Shown piece after piece: positions 52,500 to 61,854 of a stretch of DNA of 64,000 nucleotides. Below the pieces are notes generated by a model. The model searched no databases. It was not told where the DNA came from and worked only from the letters and a program-made list of their open reading frames with translations. Source of the stretch: Cyclobacteriaceae bacterium (lineage in GTDB: Bacteria; Bacteroidota; Bacteroidia; Cytophagales; Cyclobacteriaceae); the NCBI GenBank assembly GCA_028278225.1, contig JANQEU010000079.1, positions 186,001 to 250,000 on the forward strand, given 5' to 3'. The position numbers were made by a program, and so were the translations under genes. Numbering within the stretch: position 1 is the stretch's first letter; every line of letters starts with the position of its first letter.

Positions 52500-53723
52500 A
52501 TGAAAAGATCAATAATCCTTTTTATATACAGTTTTATTGCCCTCCAGCTCCATGCCCAGCGCGAAGTTTACTGGCTGCATGGTCTGGGAGATGATCGCGA
52601 TAAATGGGGCCTGTATGCCGGCCTTATGCAGCAGGAATTTTTACTGAACAGTCACAACAATGACTACAATGAGATCAATGGTCTTGCATTGGGAGAGGCC
52701 AGCTTCCGTGCGATATACGGGCCGGTAACCAATGACAGGATACTCATTGGTCATTCCCTTGGCGGGCTGATCGCCCGGCAGCACGGCATCAACAATACGG
52801 ATGTGGCGGGTATCGTAACAGTGGGCACATCCAATAGCGGAGCGCTTGTCATCCCAAACATAGAAAACGGACAGGTAAGGGCGGCATTGAATACGGCTGT
52901 AGATCACTTGTCTGCCGGACTGCTGGCTGATCCGTTATTCTGGGTAGTTGCACCCATTGTATCCATCATGACCCCGGAGGCTATTTCCAATGTAATATGG
53001 GGATACCTGGATGATTTTTTCACCGGCCTGCAAAACCTGCAATCATATGACGATCTGACGCCCGGAAGCCCGGCGCTGGATAACCTTGAGAGGTCCAACG
53101 TTCCTGCCGATATCATCAATGTGGTCTGCAGGGAGGACGGTGGGGACGCACCGCTGAGACTGGCGGCAGCTACTGAAAATGAACCGGCGCTGTCACCGCT
53201 GCACAGTTTTAGCGATACAAAGTATGTGTCTAAGAAAAATTCAATGGCTAACTATTATCAGGCCGCGAAAAACTACTATAATGTGAAGAAGTACCTGAGT
53301 ATACTCCTGTATCCCTATTATAATAACAAAGCCAAGCAATGGGCAAAAGGAGAGACCTACCTGAAGACGCGCTACCTGCAGGACTGGAATGCCATGATCG
53401 GGGCATACCGTACGGAGCAATATACCACAGTTGAACGTGAATGGGGGTGTGACCTGAAAACGATGAAAGGTGATGATGAGGTCATTGCGGAATGCGGCTG
53501 GCGGGATGTGACCGTGACCAGGACGAGGACGGTCAGTGAAGAGAGCGATGGTCTGCTGCCCCTGAGCACGCAGATCATTGAGGGTACGTCTTCCACACGT
53601 ATTTTCTATGCCGACGGTGTCAGCCACAACGAGGTGGGCAATCATGAGAGCATGACTGAAATTTTTAGAGATGATATATTTGGGAGTCGTACAAATCTAA
53701 ACTTTCAGGTGCCTCCAAGATGA
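52500..53723 (+). CDS. Secreted alpha/beta hydrolase (lipase/PGAP1-like)
   Basis: A 407-residue protein with a Sec signal (MKRSIILFIYSFIALQLHAQ). The alpha/beta-hydrolase core has the oxyanion segment VYWLHGLGDDRDKW and nucleophile elbow GHSLGGLIARQHG. It is followed by VGTSNSGALV, as in PGAP1-like and lipase families. A C-terminal His is likely in DGVSHNEVGN. The last 170 residues are not recognised. It probably acts on a lipid ester or similar bond outside the cell. The gene overlaps the next by 4 bp (ATGA), a sign of coupling. Confidence 0.82.
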   Translation: MKRSIILFIYSFIALQLHAQREVYWLHGLGDDRDKWGLYAGLMQQEFLLNSHNNDYNEINGLALGEASFRAIYGPVTNDRILIGHSLGGLIARQHGINNTDVAGIVTVGTSNSGALVIPNIENGQVRAALNTAVDHLSAGLLADPLFWVVAPIVSIMTPEAISNVIWGYLDDFFTGLQNLQSYDDLTPGSPALDNLERSNVPADIINVVCREDGGDAPLRLAAATENEPALSPLHSFSDTKYVSKKNSMANYYQAAKNYYNVKKYLSILLYPYYNNKAKQWAKGETYLKTRYLQDWNAMIGAYRTEQYTTVEREWGCDLKTMKGDDEVIAECGWRDVTVTRTRTVSEESDGLLPLSTQIIEGTSSTRIFYADGVSHNEVGNHESMTEIFRDDIFGSRTNLNFQVPPR

Positions 53724-54955
53724 GAAATATTCATTACCTGATCTTTGCTCTGGTGTTGTCTTCCTGCGAGTGGCTGCCGTTTATTGATGAGAAGCCAAAG
53801 AAAGATTCACTTTTTGAATTAGTGTGGAGCCACAACTTTGGAACTGGGCATGGGAGTTCGATTAAACCGGTTTTCCACGAAGACCTGGTGATCTTTTCAG
53901 CCTATGAATCTCCCGAAAGACCTTCCAACAAGCAGTTGGTGGCCTTTGACCGGTTGACGGGAGAAGTAAGGTGGACATGGGCGGATGTAGGCCGTAAGGG
54001 AACGGATGTGTTTTCCTCATCTCTAATTTATTATCAAAAAGATGGAATATTGGTTATAGGCACATATCCAAGAGCCTATGCCATAGATATGATTAACGGA
54101 ACAACGATCTGGCGAAACTGGTTTGAATCAAACCTTAACGGGCATATAGTCGGATATGATGATAAGACTTATATGGTAGACCTGGACACTTCAGAAACCC
54201 GCTCTGAGATCATCGAAATGGACTTGTACTCAGGGGAATGGCGTACCGTATTTGAAGTGGCAGGAGGTATCAGACCCTGGCTGACCCCTCCTGCCATCTA
54301 TCATGAGGAAGATGGGGACCGGATATTGTTAATGATGCTCCAGGACAAACCGACTGCGGATGACCTTACGATCCCCAATCTCATTTCCTATAACCTTACC
54401 CGGGACTCAGTTTACTACAAGATAAGATTGACCGATGAAGAAGCAGGGGCGGTAGACCCTCCAATCCTGATCAATGATAAACTATACATGTTAGTTGGCC
54501 CCGATGGCATTCAGTGCAGGGATCCCTATTCGGGAGACGCGAAATGGCAGCGGAATATACTAAAACCTATTGTAGGACATCCGGCATTTATCGAAGACTT
54601 CATCATTGTCTCTGACGGGCAACTGGGCCTCCACTGTCTTGACGCTGAAAAAGGATGGGTCCGGTGGGAAATTCAGAAAACAGCTAATGGAGAATTTATC
54701 GGAGGAGGTCGGAATACCGAATATTATAACGGTTATCTTTTTCATGTAGGCGGCGGCAATATTAACATTATAGATCCTGATTCGGGAGAGGTGGTCCATG
54801 CCATGGCATCGCCTACGGAGAAAAAGAATGGGAATGATGTATTTACAAGATTTACACCAATTTCTGTTGACCAGGAAAATGGCCTGCTCTATTTGGGGAG
54901 TTGGAGTACAGCTTTCTGTTACCGGATCAGGGATGACAGCAATGAGCTGTTGTGA
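53720..54955 (+). CDS. PQQ-like beta-propeller lipoprotein
   Basis: A 411-residue protein with a lipoprotein signal (ALVLSSCEW). The mature part has repeats of the PQQ-propeller kind (LVAFDRLTGEVRWTW, YAIDMINGTTIWRNW, QCRDPYSGDAKWQRN, HCLDAEKGWVRWEI, NIIDPDSGEVVH). Propellers of this type can act as scaffolds (as in BamB) and need no cofactor. It is translationally coupled to the hydrolase gene, so the two products probably work together. No downstream gene is on the same strand. Confidence 0.8.
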   Translation: MRNIHYLIFALVLSSCEWLPFIDEKPKKDSLFELVWSHNFGTGHGSSIKPVFHEDLVIFSAYESPERPSNKQLVAFDRLTGEVRWTWADVGRKGTDVFSSSLIYYQKDGILVIGTYPRAYAIDMINGTTIWRNWFESNLNGHIVGYDDKTYMVDLDTSETRSEIIEMDLYSGEWRTVFEVAGGIRPWLTPPAIYHEEDGDRILLMMLQDKPTADDLTIPNLISYNLTRDSVYYKIRLTDEEAGAVDPPILINDKLYMLVGPDGIQCRDPYSGDAKWQRNILKPIVGHPAFIEDFIIVSDGQLGLHCLDAEKGWVRWEIQKTANGEFIGGGRNTEYYNGYLFHVGGGNINIIDPDSGEVVHAMASPTEKKNGNDVFTRFTPISVDQENGLLYLGSWSTAFCYRIRDDSNELL

Positions 54956-55031
54956 GGGTAAAATCCTGATGTGCCGGTCATTTCGGCTCTTCCCTGTGAG
55001 GAAAGGTATTTCTTTCCGATGTCACAAGTTT

Positions 55032-55787
55032 CTATTTAAATAATTCAAACCCGTATCCTCGCCTCCTTAATTCGTTGATCAGAACCTCGAGTTTCAGATA
55101 ATATTTATCCGTACGATCCGGGTGCGTGCCTACGTGAAGCAGTAGAAAAAAACCATTAAGCCCATTGGGATCGTTTTGTTCATAGGATAAGATCCTTTCA
55201 TGAATTACATCAGATGACAAATATCTCCTGCCCATATCCGGCGTGGTATAGTCAGCATTCGAGCCGGTCCCTGGTGTGAAATTAATGAGTTGCAGTCCCA
55301 TCTCGGATGTCCATTGGCTTATGGTGTCATTGTACCACTCGTAAGGCGGCATAAAGAGAGTACTTGACTCCGGGCTGAGCCCAAACCTTTCCATTTCCAC
55401 GTAATTATCAAGAAGGTCCTGAGTGAACTCCTCCTTCGTCACCAATAGTGAATCCCTGTTTTCCCATGCTGCGTACAACAAATGGCGATTGGAATGGGCA
55501 CCGACAAAATTACCCGCCGAAATCAGCCGCTGAATGACGGGCTCATTCGTTTTATTTCTATAAAAATCGCCTGTAAAGAAAAAATGAGCATTCACCCCTG
55601 TCTCATGCAAAACATTTGCTATGTGATCCGTGCCGTCATTATAATCACCACCAGTAAACATGAGATGGATAACTTTTTTCGTAGTGTCTCCCCTGATAAT
55701 GGCGCCGTGCTGGTACACCAGGTTTTCCTGGGCACTCAACATAAAAAAAAGATTGACGAATACTATTGTGGTAATTTTCTTTTCCAC
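55032..55787 (-). CDS. Secreted polysaccharide deacetylase-like protein (CE4 fold, variant motif)
   Basis: A 251-residue protein with a Sec signal (to about residue 20). NodB-like motifs: FTGGDYNDGTDH in place of TFDDG, GAHSNRHLLY (His-x3-His metal site), FMPPYEWY for RPPY, and LLLHVGTH. The first motif keeps two Asp in a longer loop, as in a Bacteroidota subgroup of the family, so catalysis is possible. It lies 3 bp after the acyltransferase gene, so the two are one operon. It would remove N-acetyl groups from chitin- or PNAG-like chains. The GT2 operon at 40230 has no deacetylase of its own. Confidence 0.82.
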   Translation of the reverse strand: MEKKITTIVFVNLFFMLSAQENLVYQHGAIIRGDTTKKVIHLMFTGGDYNDGTDHIANVLHETGVNAHFFFTGDFYRNKTNEPVIQRLISAGNFVGAHSNRHLLYAAWENRDSLLVTKEEFTQDLLDNYVEMERFGLSPESSTLFMPPYEWYNDTISQWTSEMGLQLINFTPGTGSNADYTTPDMGRRYLSSDVIHERILSYEQNDPNGLNGFFLLLHVGTHPDRTDKYYLKLEVLINELRRRGYGFELFK

Positions 55788-55790
55788 CGT

Positions 55791-56981
55791 CTACAAATGA
55801 AGCTGAATATGCATACGATTGAAAAGTTTGACCAGATACAACATCAATATGCTGAATGCCAATGACCATATGATGCCGGGTAATCCTGCCGATACAAATT
55901 CAGGACGATAGGTAACATCCAGGATAGCACACATGTAAGCGACGATCCCGGGCAGGATGTAAATCAGCAGCGGATTGTTTGCTGCCGGCATGAAGAAATT
56001 ACTCCATTTGACCTGTTTTCGTTGTTCCATTAACCAGTGAAGCAATGAATATAAGACCGCACAAATACCGGCCGAGTATAAACACCAGGATGGTGTTGCA
56101 CGTATCTTCGACACTTCAAAGTATGGTCTCAAAGCAAAACCAACGGCAAATAAGGCAATAACAAAAACAATATATTCCCATGAGATACCGGTCTTTCCCT
56201 TCCTGTCAAAGTACAACAGCGATACCAGTACGCCACTTACGACGATCGATGTATGGGAAAAGTGAGATCCGAAGTAACGCCAATTGCCCCCAAACCATCC
56301 CGAAGTGATACCTGCGGAATTCATGATGTTAATGGCAACACAAAAGGCCAGGAAACCCAACATCACCTGCAGTTTGCCTTTCCCAAACCAATAGACCAGC
56401 ACAGTATAAAAGTATGCCCATCCAATCAATCCCAAAATACCCCACCACTGAACAGTCATACCGACACCGCCATCTGTCCGTACATACAGAAAATACATTG
56501 CCACGAAAATTGCCATCCCTCCTATTTGCAACACATTTTTCCGGATTGCAGATATGTTCCCGGAATATTTATTCCAAACCAAAATTGGTACTGAATAAGC
56601 CAAAAAGCCCCAATACGGCTTTGGAATTAACATTTGGTCCTCGTCATATCCGGATTCGGCATTCACCATAAACAACCCCATGACAAGGAGTGCAAATGTG
56701 CGCTTCAATGTATGTTTCCAAACCATAACATCATTTTCTCCTTTTCTCAGCCGGGCATTGAATGAAAAAGGAATGGACATGCCGACAATGAAGAGAAATG
56801 CCGGAAACACTATATCTACAAATGTCATGGCGTCAGCTTCTGCAGGGACATGTTTCATCCATGCTGGTACGTCCCTGACCCCTGCCAGTTCGTTCACGAA
56901 GATCATTGCGAAAATGGTGATCCCTCTTAAGGCATCAATGGAGACAATACGACCGGAATGGAGGTCTTCCTTGATTCTCAT
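55791..56981 (-). CDS. HGSNAT-like membrane acetyltransferase (DUF5009/COG4299 family)
   Basis: A 396-residue protein with about ten membrane helices. The N-terminal signature SIDALRGITIFAMIFVNEL and FVDIVFPAFLFIVGMSIP are typical of heparan-alpha-glucosaminide N-acetyltransferase-like proteins. The His of WMKHVPAEAD fits the family's acceptor His. HGSNAT transfers acetyl from cytoplasmic acetyl-CoA across the membrane to a glucosamine residue. With a deacetylase 3 bp downstream and GH9 divergent upstream, a role in handling amino-sugar chains is plausible (inference). A 12-bp palindrome lies 9 bp before its start. Confidence 0.85.
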   Translation of the reverse strand: MRIKEDLHSGRIVSIDALRGITIFAMIFVNELAGVRDVPAWMKHVPAEADAMTFVDIVFPAFLFIVGMSIPFSFNARLRKGENDVMVWKHTLKRTFALLVMGLFMVNAESGYDEDQMLIPKPYWGFLAYSVPILVWNKYSGNISAIRKNVLQIGGMAIFVAMYFLYVRTDGGVGMTVQWWGILGLIGWAYFYTVLVYWFGKGKLQVMLGFLAFCVAINIMNSAGITSGWFGGNWRYFGSHFSHTSIVVSGVLVSLLYFDRKGKTGISWEYIVFVIALFAVGFALRPYFEVSKIRATPSWCLYSAGICAVLYSLLHWLMEQRKQVKWSNFFMPAANNPLLIYILPGIVAYMCAILDVTYRPEFVSAGLPGIIWSLAFSILMLYLVKLFNRMHIQLHL

Positions 56982-56990
56982 GGGCTTGAG

Positions 56991-57002
56991 TATTGCGCAA
57001 TA
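56991..57002. repeat. 12-bp palindrome in the divergent promoter region
   Basis: TATTGCGCAATA lies between the acyltransferase and GH9 genes. Its position 9 bp before the acyltransferase ATG suggests an operator that could block its translation or transcription start. Single occurrence noticed. Confidence 0.4.
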
Positions 57003-57099
57003 TTATTTTAAATCCTGTAATTACTATCTCCGATTGTTTGAAAAATAAGTCACTTGAACAATATTGCCTAACATTCTACCACAAGACTTTCCAACGAAA

Positions 57100-58878
57100 A
57101 TGAAAGCATCAAATTTTGTGTTGATTTTCTCAGTTATAATTATTCATTCCTGTTTACAAAAGTCGCCGAATGAAATGAACTCCTGGATCAGGCTCAATCA
57201 GATCGGGTACAAACCTGATCAGGTAAAAGTGGCGGTTCTGTCCAGTAAAGAGGCGATCAGTTTCCGGGAATTTTCTCTTTTGGATGCCCGGACAAATCAG
57301 GTTGTTGGCTCCTGGAAATCCGAAAACATAGACTCCTACGAGGCATATGGTCCTTTTGCAAGCATTCACAGACTTGACTTCAGCGAGTACAACATTTCTG
57401 GTACCTACTATATCCAGATAGGATCATTGAAATCTCCCTCATTTAGCATTGATCCGGATGTATACAAGGGAAGTGCAGACTTCATGTTGCGGTATATGCG
57501 TCAGCAAAGATGTGGTTATAATCCCTTTCTTGACGCCCGGTGTCATACCAGAGATGGTTATACCATGTACGGGCCTATGCCCGATAGTACCTTCATCGAC
57601 GTGACCGGAGGATGGCATGATGCTACGGATTATCTCCAATACTCCACTACATCGGCGAACGCGGTGTTCAACCTGCTTTTTGCTTACCGCGAAAACCCGG
57701 ATGCTTTCGGGGATGAATACCTGGAGAGCGGGCAGCCCGGCCAAAATGGTGTTCCCGATATATTGGATGAAGCCCGGTGGGGATTGGACTGGTTGCTCAA
57801 AATGCATCCCAGGGAAGACTGGATGTTCAACCAGATCGCCGATGATCGTGACCATGCGGGGTTTCGACTCCCGAATTTGGATTCGGTCGATTATGGTAAA
57901 GGAAGGGAAAGGCCCGTATATTTCTGCTCGGGAGAAGTTCAGGGATTGCTAGGCAATTTCAATCGTGCTACAGGTACGGCATCCACCGCAGGAAAATTTG
58001 CTTCGGCATTTGCCATTGGTACCGAAGTCTACAATTCCATTGATCGGAGCTTTGCTGATAAACTGAAGTCCAAAGCAATTAGCGCGTATGAGTTTGGTAA
58101 GGCAAAACCGGGCGTCTGTCAAACGGCACCGGGGACTGCTCCATATTTTTATGAGGAAGACAACTGGGTGGATGATATGGAACTGGCAGCAGTATCACTC
58201 TACAATCAAACAGGAAATCCTGATTACCTGGATGAAGCTAAACATTTTGGAGATCAGGAACCGGTAACTCCCTGGATAATCAACGACACTGCTAATCACT
58301 ATCAATGGTATCCATTTGTCAATATTGGACATTTCGAATTAGCCAAAAAGTTGAGTCCGGATGAAAAGCAAAAGGTGATCGATTATTATAGACGCGGAAT
58401 TGAAATTGTCTGGAATCGCGCCAAAGAGAACGGCTATTTGCGAGGTATTCCGTTCATTTGGTGTTCTAATAATCTTACTGCTGCCTTTGTCACGCAGTGC
58501 GTATTGTACAGACAATTATCCGGTGATGAAACCTATATCAAACTTGAAGCTGCCATGAGAGACTGGCTTTTCGGGGCTAATCCCTGGGGAACAAGCATGG
58601 TCATTGGGCTTCCTGAAAATGGTGTTTTCCCAAAAGATCCCCATTCCAGTCTTTCCCACCTGCATGGCTATGCTCTGGACGGAGGATTGATAGATGGTCC
58701 GGTGTCCGGATCAATTTATAACAACCTTTTAGGTATATCACTTTTCAATGAAGACGAGTTCGCCACATTTCAATCAGACCTGGTGGTTTATCACGATGAT
58801 GTAGGAGACTATTCTACCAATGAACCAACCATGGATGGAACGGCGACACTGGTCTATTTACTGTCATCTTTGGAGTAG
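57100..58878 (+). CDS. GH9 glycoside hydrolase, lipoprotein
   Basis: A 592-residue protein from ATG 57100, which gives a lipoprotein signal (VIIIHSCLQ). An ATG at 57064 would add 12 residues. The N-terminal Ig-like domain (IRLNQIGYKPDQVKVAVL) is typical of GH9. The (alpha/alpha)6 catalytic domain has the general-base Asp pair of GGWHDATDY (Asp174 and Asp177) and the acid Glu575 in STNEPTMDGTATLVY. GH9 includes cellulases and exo-beta-glucosaminidases. Its neighbours (deacetylases, ROK kinase, ChbG) favour an amino-sugar substrate, not cellulose. It begins a rightward run of five genes with very short gaps. Confidence 0.88.
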   Translation: MKASNFVLIFSVIIIHSCLQKSPNEMNSWIRLNQIGYKPDQVKVAVLSSKEAISFREFSLLDARTNQVVGSWKSENIDSYEAYGPFASIHRLDFSEYNISGTYYIQIGSLKSPSFSIDPDVYKGSADFMLRYMRQQRCGYNPFLDARCHTRDGYTMYGPMPDSTFIDVTGGWHDATDYLQYSTTSANAVFNLLFAYRENPDAFGDEYLESGQPGQNGVPDILDEARWGLDWLLKMHPREDWMFNQIADDRDHAGFRLPNLDSVDYGKGRERPVYFCSGEVQGLLGNFNRATGTASTAGKFASAFAIGTEVYNSIDRSFADKLKSKAISAYEFGKAKPGVCQTAPGTAPYFYEEDNWVDDMELAAVSLYNQTGNPDYLDEAKHFGDQEPVTPWIINDTANHYQWYPFVNIGHFELAKKLSPDEKQKVIDYYRRGIEIVWNRAKENGYLRGIPFIWCSNNLTAAFVTQCVLYRQLSGDETYIKLEAAMRDWLFGANPWGTSMVIGLPENGVFPKDPHSSLSHLHGYALDGGLIDGPVSGSIYNNLLGISLFNEDEFATFQSDLVVYHDDVGDYSTNEPTMDGTATLVYLLSSLE

Positions 58879-58904
58879 TGGTGTGATCAATAAGCATTCA
58901 GAAA

Positions 58905-59855
58905 ATGAGACATGTAATCGGAATTGACCTGGGCGGCACGAAGCTTTCGGGAGGAATTTTTTCCGGGGACGGCCGGCAGCTTCACAATGAGAAGGTTTTT
59001 TTAGAGCGTAAGGGAGGCTCTGAGGCTTCAAAAATGATGTGCAGCTTCATTTCGGGATTTCTCAAAAAGGGACAGCAAATGGACATTGACATTGAAGCCA
59101 TTGGAATTTGCGTACCGGGAATTGTTAACAGAAAGGAAGAAACTATCTGGGCACCAAATATTCCCGGCTGGGACAATTACCCCTTAATGAAAGATTTAAG
59201 GACTGAAGTAGGTGCGGGAATGCCAATTGTGATCGAAAATGACAGGTCGTGCTACATTTTGGGAGAAAAATGGAAAGGAACAGCCCGGAATTGCAGTGAT
59301 GCAATTTTCATTGCCGTAGGGACTGGTATTGGCGCAGGAATAATGGCAAACAATCAGATACTGGAGGGATCCGGCGGAATTGCCGGGGCAATTGGCTGGA
59401 TGTGCAATTATCACCCCTTTGCGGGAAATGAATTCGTGAATTTTGAGAATTACGCCTCTGGTACAGGGATTGAGCTACTCACAAAAAAGATCCTGGAATT
59501 GAATCCGAAAGTTGAAAGTTCACTCCGGGAAATAGATCCGGATACTATTAAAAGTCAGGAAGTATTCGGCGCCTATGAGGAAAAGGATCCTATTGCAATA
59601 TTGGTTTTTGAGCAGGCCATCCACCTTTGGGGTACGACTGTGGCAAACCTGGTCAGCATTTTCAACCCGGAAAAGATCATATTCGGAGGAGGTGTTTTTG
59701 GTCCGGCAGTGCAGTTTCTGGATAGAATAAAGGAAGTTGCCAGGAAATATGCACAACCCATCAGCATTGAACAGGTGTCACTGGAAAAAACCTCATTGAA
59801 TGGAGACGCCGGACTGATTGGAGCTGCGTATTCGGCCGTGCAAAAAGTTGATTAA
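58905..59855 (+). CDS. ROK-family sugar kinase/transcription-factor homologue lacking the zinc motif
   Basis: A 316-residue ASKHA protein of the ROK family. ATP-binding DLGGTKLSGGIF, CVPGIV, the catalytic Asp of IENDRSCY and GTGIGAGI are present. The cysteine-rich zinc motif (CxCGxxGC) typical of most ROK members is missing, replaced by GWMCNYHPFAGNEFVNFENYAS. There is no helix-turn-helix, so it is an enzyme, probably a kinase of glucosamine, N-acetylglucosamine or glucose. It follows the GH9 gene by 26 bp and precedes the transporter by 3 bp. Confidence 0.85.
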   Translation: MRHVIGIDLGGTKLSGGIFSGDGRQLHNEKVFLERKGGSEASKMMCSFISGFLKKGQQMDIDIEAIGICVPGIVNRKEETIWAPNIPGWDNYPLMKDLRTEVGAGMPIVIENDRSCYILGEKWKGTARNCSDAIFIAVGTGIGAGIMANNQILEGSGGIAGAIGWMCNYHPFAGNEFVNFENYASGTGIELLTKKILELNPKVESSLREIDPDTIKSQEVFGAYEEKDPIAILVFEQAIHLWGTTVANLVSIFNPEKIIFGGGVFGPAVQFLDRIKEVARKYAQPISIEQVSLEKTSLNGDAGLIGAAYSAVQKVD

Positions 59856-59858
59856 TTA

Positions 59859-61019
59859 ATGCATAATAATAAACAGGTATTTTCAGGAGCCGGATTGGGA
59901 ATGCTGCTCTTTGGTGTTGTGCTGATATCTATAGGATCGATATTGCCGACGGTAATGGATCAGTTCGATCTTAATGAATCGGAGGCCGGTTTTCTGGCAT
60001 CACTTCTTCCATCAGGAATCCTTATAGGATCTATCGGTTTTGGTCCGATTGCAGACAGATACGGCTACAAAAAAATACTGGTCATCAGTGCGGCGCTGAT
60101 ATTAATGGGTCTTGAGGGAATGGCCCTGGCAAATAATACTGTCCTATTAGAAATAGCTGTGTTGGTTATAGGTATTGGCGGTGGCATCATTAACGGCGGT
60201 ACAAATGCGGTGGTCGCCGATATCAGTACGGGTGAGAAAAGTTCTAATTTGAGTTTGTTAGGCGTCTTTTTTGGTATTGGAGCACTTGGAATGCCCGTAA
60301 TCATGGGTATGCTGAACAACGTGTGGACCTATCAGAAAATTCTGATTTTTGTAGGAGGTCTTGTCCTGATCCCAATTGCATATTTCTTACTCATCAGGTT
60401 CCCCGCACCGAAACAAAAAACCGGATTTCCAATTAAGGACGGATTAAGACTTATTCGTGATCCGCTGATTATCTTGCTCGGCTTCATTTTATTTTGTCAA
60501 AGCAGCCTGGAAGGCCTCACCAATAACTGGACGACAACCTATCTTGCCGAAGCCAAAAACTTCTCATCGGATGGGGCCTTGTTTACACTTTCTCTTTATG
60601 TCCTGGGCATGACCGTCATGCGGCTGTTCCTGGGATTCATGTTAAATAAAATGCGGCCCTATATTGTGCTAACGGGCAGTATTGTCTGCTGCGTGGCAAG
60701 TACCCTTCTTATTCACTACTCCAACGGCGAATTTGTTTCTATCATTGGGTTGATCCTTTTGGGAATGGGATTCGCGGCAGGATTTCCGGTGATCCTGGGT
60801 TATGTCGGAGATCTTTACCATCAGCTCTCGGGTACTGCGTTCAGCTTTGTCCTCAGTATTGCTTTAATCGGGAATATAAGCAGTAATTACACGATGGGGA
60901 TAGTGGCACAGCGATATGGAATTCAACAGTTGCCCATTACCCTGATCACCGCTTTAGCGATAATGACGCTGTTACTTTTCATAACTTTCAAAAAACTCTC
61001 AAAGACCATAAAAATTTGA
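59859..61019 (+). CDS. MFS transporter, probably sugar uptake
   Basis: A 386-residue protein with 12 membrane helices. The first interdomain loop carries the MFS motif in GFGPIADRYGYKKILV. The gap to the ROK gene is 3 bp and the SIS-domain gene follows after 37 bp. Placement between a sugar kinase and a hydrolase favours uptake of the mono- or disaccharide made by GH9. The substrate is not known from sequence. Confidence 0.85.
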   Translation: MHNNKQVFSGAGLGMLLFGVVLISIGSILPTVMDQFDLNESEAGFLASLLPSGILIGSIGFGPIADRYGYKKILVISAALILMGLEGMALANNTVLLEIAVLVIGIGGGIINGGTNAVVADISTGEKSSNLSLLGVFFGIGALGMPVIMGMLNNVWTYQKILIFVGGLVLIPIAYFLLIRFPAPKQKTGFPIKDGLRLIRDPLIILLGFILFCQSSLEGLTNNWTTTYLAEAKNFSSDGALFTLSLYVLGMTVMRLFLGFMLNKMRPYIVLTGSIVCCVASTLLIHYSNGEFVSIIGLILLGMGFAAGFPVILGYVGDLYHQLSGTAFSFVLSIALIGNISSNYTMGIVAQRYGIQQLPITLITALAIMTLLLFITFKKLSKTIKI

Positions 61020-61056
61020 ATTAAATATTGATCTTAACTATAAATCCCAAACTCCT

Positions 61057-61818
61057 ATGCTAGCAAGACAATGGCTGAACCATGCCAGAGACGTAATGGA
61101 TCAAATTGAAGCCACTCAGATTGAGAATATCAAGAAAGCCGCAACCGTGATGGCCAATTCTATTGAAAAAGGGCGATGGGTACATACATTCGGCTGTGGT
61201 CACGCGACTTTGCCGATTGAAGAAATGTACCCGCGTATCGGTGGATTTGTTGGCTTCCACCCTATTGTAGAATTGCCCCTGACATTCTTTACCAATATTG
61301 TAGGGGGTATGGGTGTCAATCAGTTTGTATTCCTGGAGAGGGTCGAAGGATATGGTGTGGAAATAATGAAAGGTTACGATTTCCACGAAGATGACTGCAT
61401 GTGGATATTTTCGCATACAGGTATCAACGCGGTGAATATTGATGTGGCCCTGGAGGCCAGGAAAAGAGGGATGAAACTAATTGTTTTTGGCGCTGAGGCA
61501 GCAGCGGCAGGCAAAACCGGTCGTCATTCCAGCGGTAAAACCCTATTTCAACTGGCGGATGTTGTAGTAGACTCCTGTGCCCCGGCAGGTGACGCCTGTA
61601 TTAGTCTGAAAAATCATCAGGATAAAGTCGGTCCCGTTTCTACCATGGCTTTCGTAACAGCCGTTTGGATGACTGTGGTGACTGTAGCCGAACTCCTGGA
61701 TGAACGGGGCTATAAACTCCACATACACCCTTCCCACAATGTACCCGGTGATACAACAGCAAAGGAGCGTCTGAGCAATGCCCTTAAGGAATATAAAAAA
61801 CGTATTGGCGGCGTTTGA
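61057..61818 (+). CDS. SIS-domain sugar-phosphate binding protein (MurQ/UPF0309-like)
   Basis: A 253-residue cytoplasmic protein with a SIS domain. The phosphosugar loop is near HTFGCGHATLP, and ISHTG-like IFSHTGINAVN and DSCAPAGDACI follow. Members of this UPF0309-type group lie in amino-sugar loci. The reaction could be isomerisation, deamination or lactyl-ether removal, and cannot be decided here. It is part of the run from GH9 to ChbG. Confidence 0.8.
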   Translation: MLARQWLNHARDVMDQIEATQIENIKKAATVMANSIEKGRWVHTFGCGHATLPIEEMYPRIGGFVGFHPIVELPLTFFTNIVGGMGVNQFVFLERVEGYGVEIMKGYDFHEDDCMWIFSHTGINAVNIDVALEARKRGMKLIVFGAEAAAAGKTGRHSSGKTLFQLADVVVDSCAPAGDACISLKNHQDKVGPVSTMAFVTAVWMTVVTVAELLDERGYKLHIHPSHNVPGDTTAKERLSNALKEYKKRIGGV

Positions 61819-61854
61819 CGGAGGATCTCTGATTTTATGCGGGAATAATATGTG

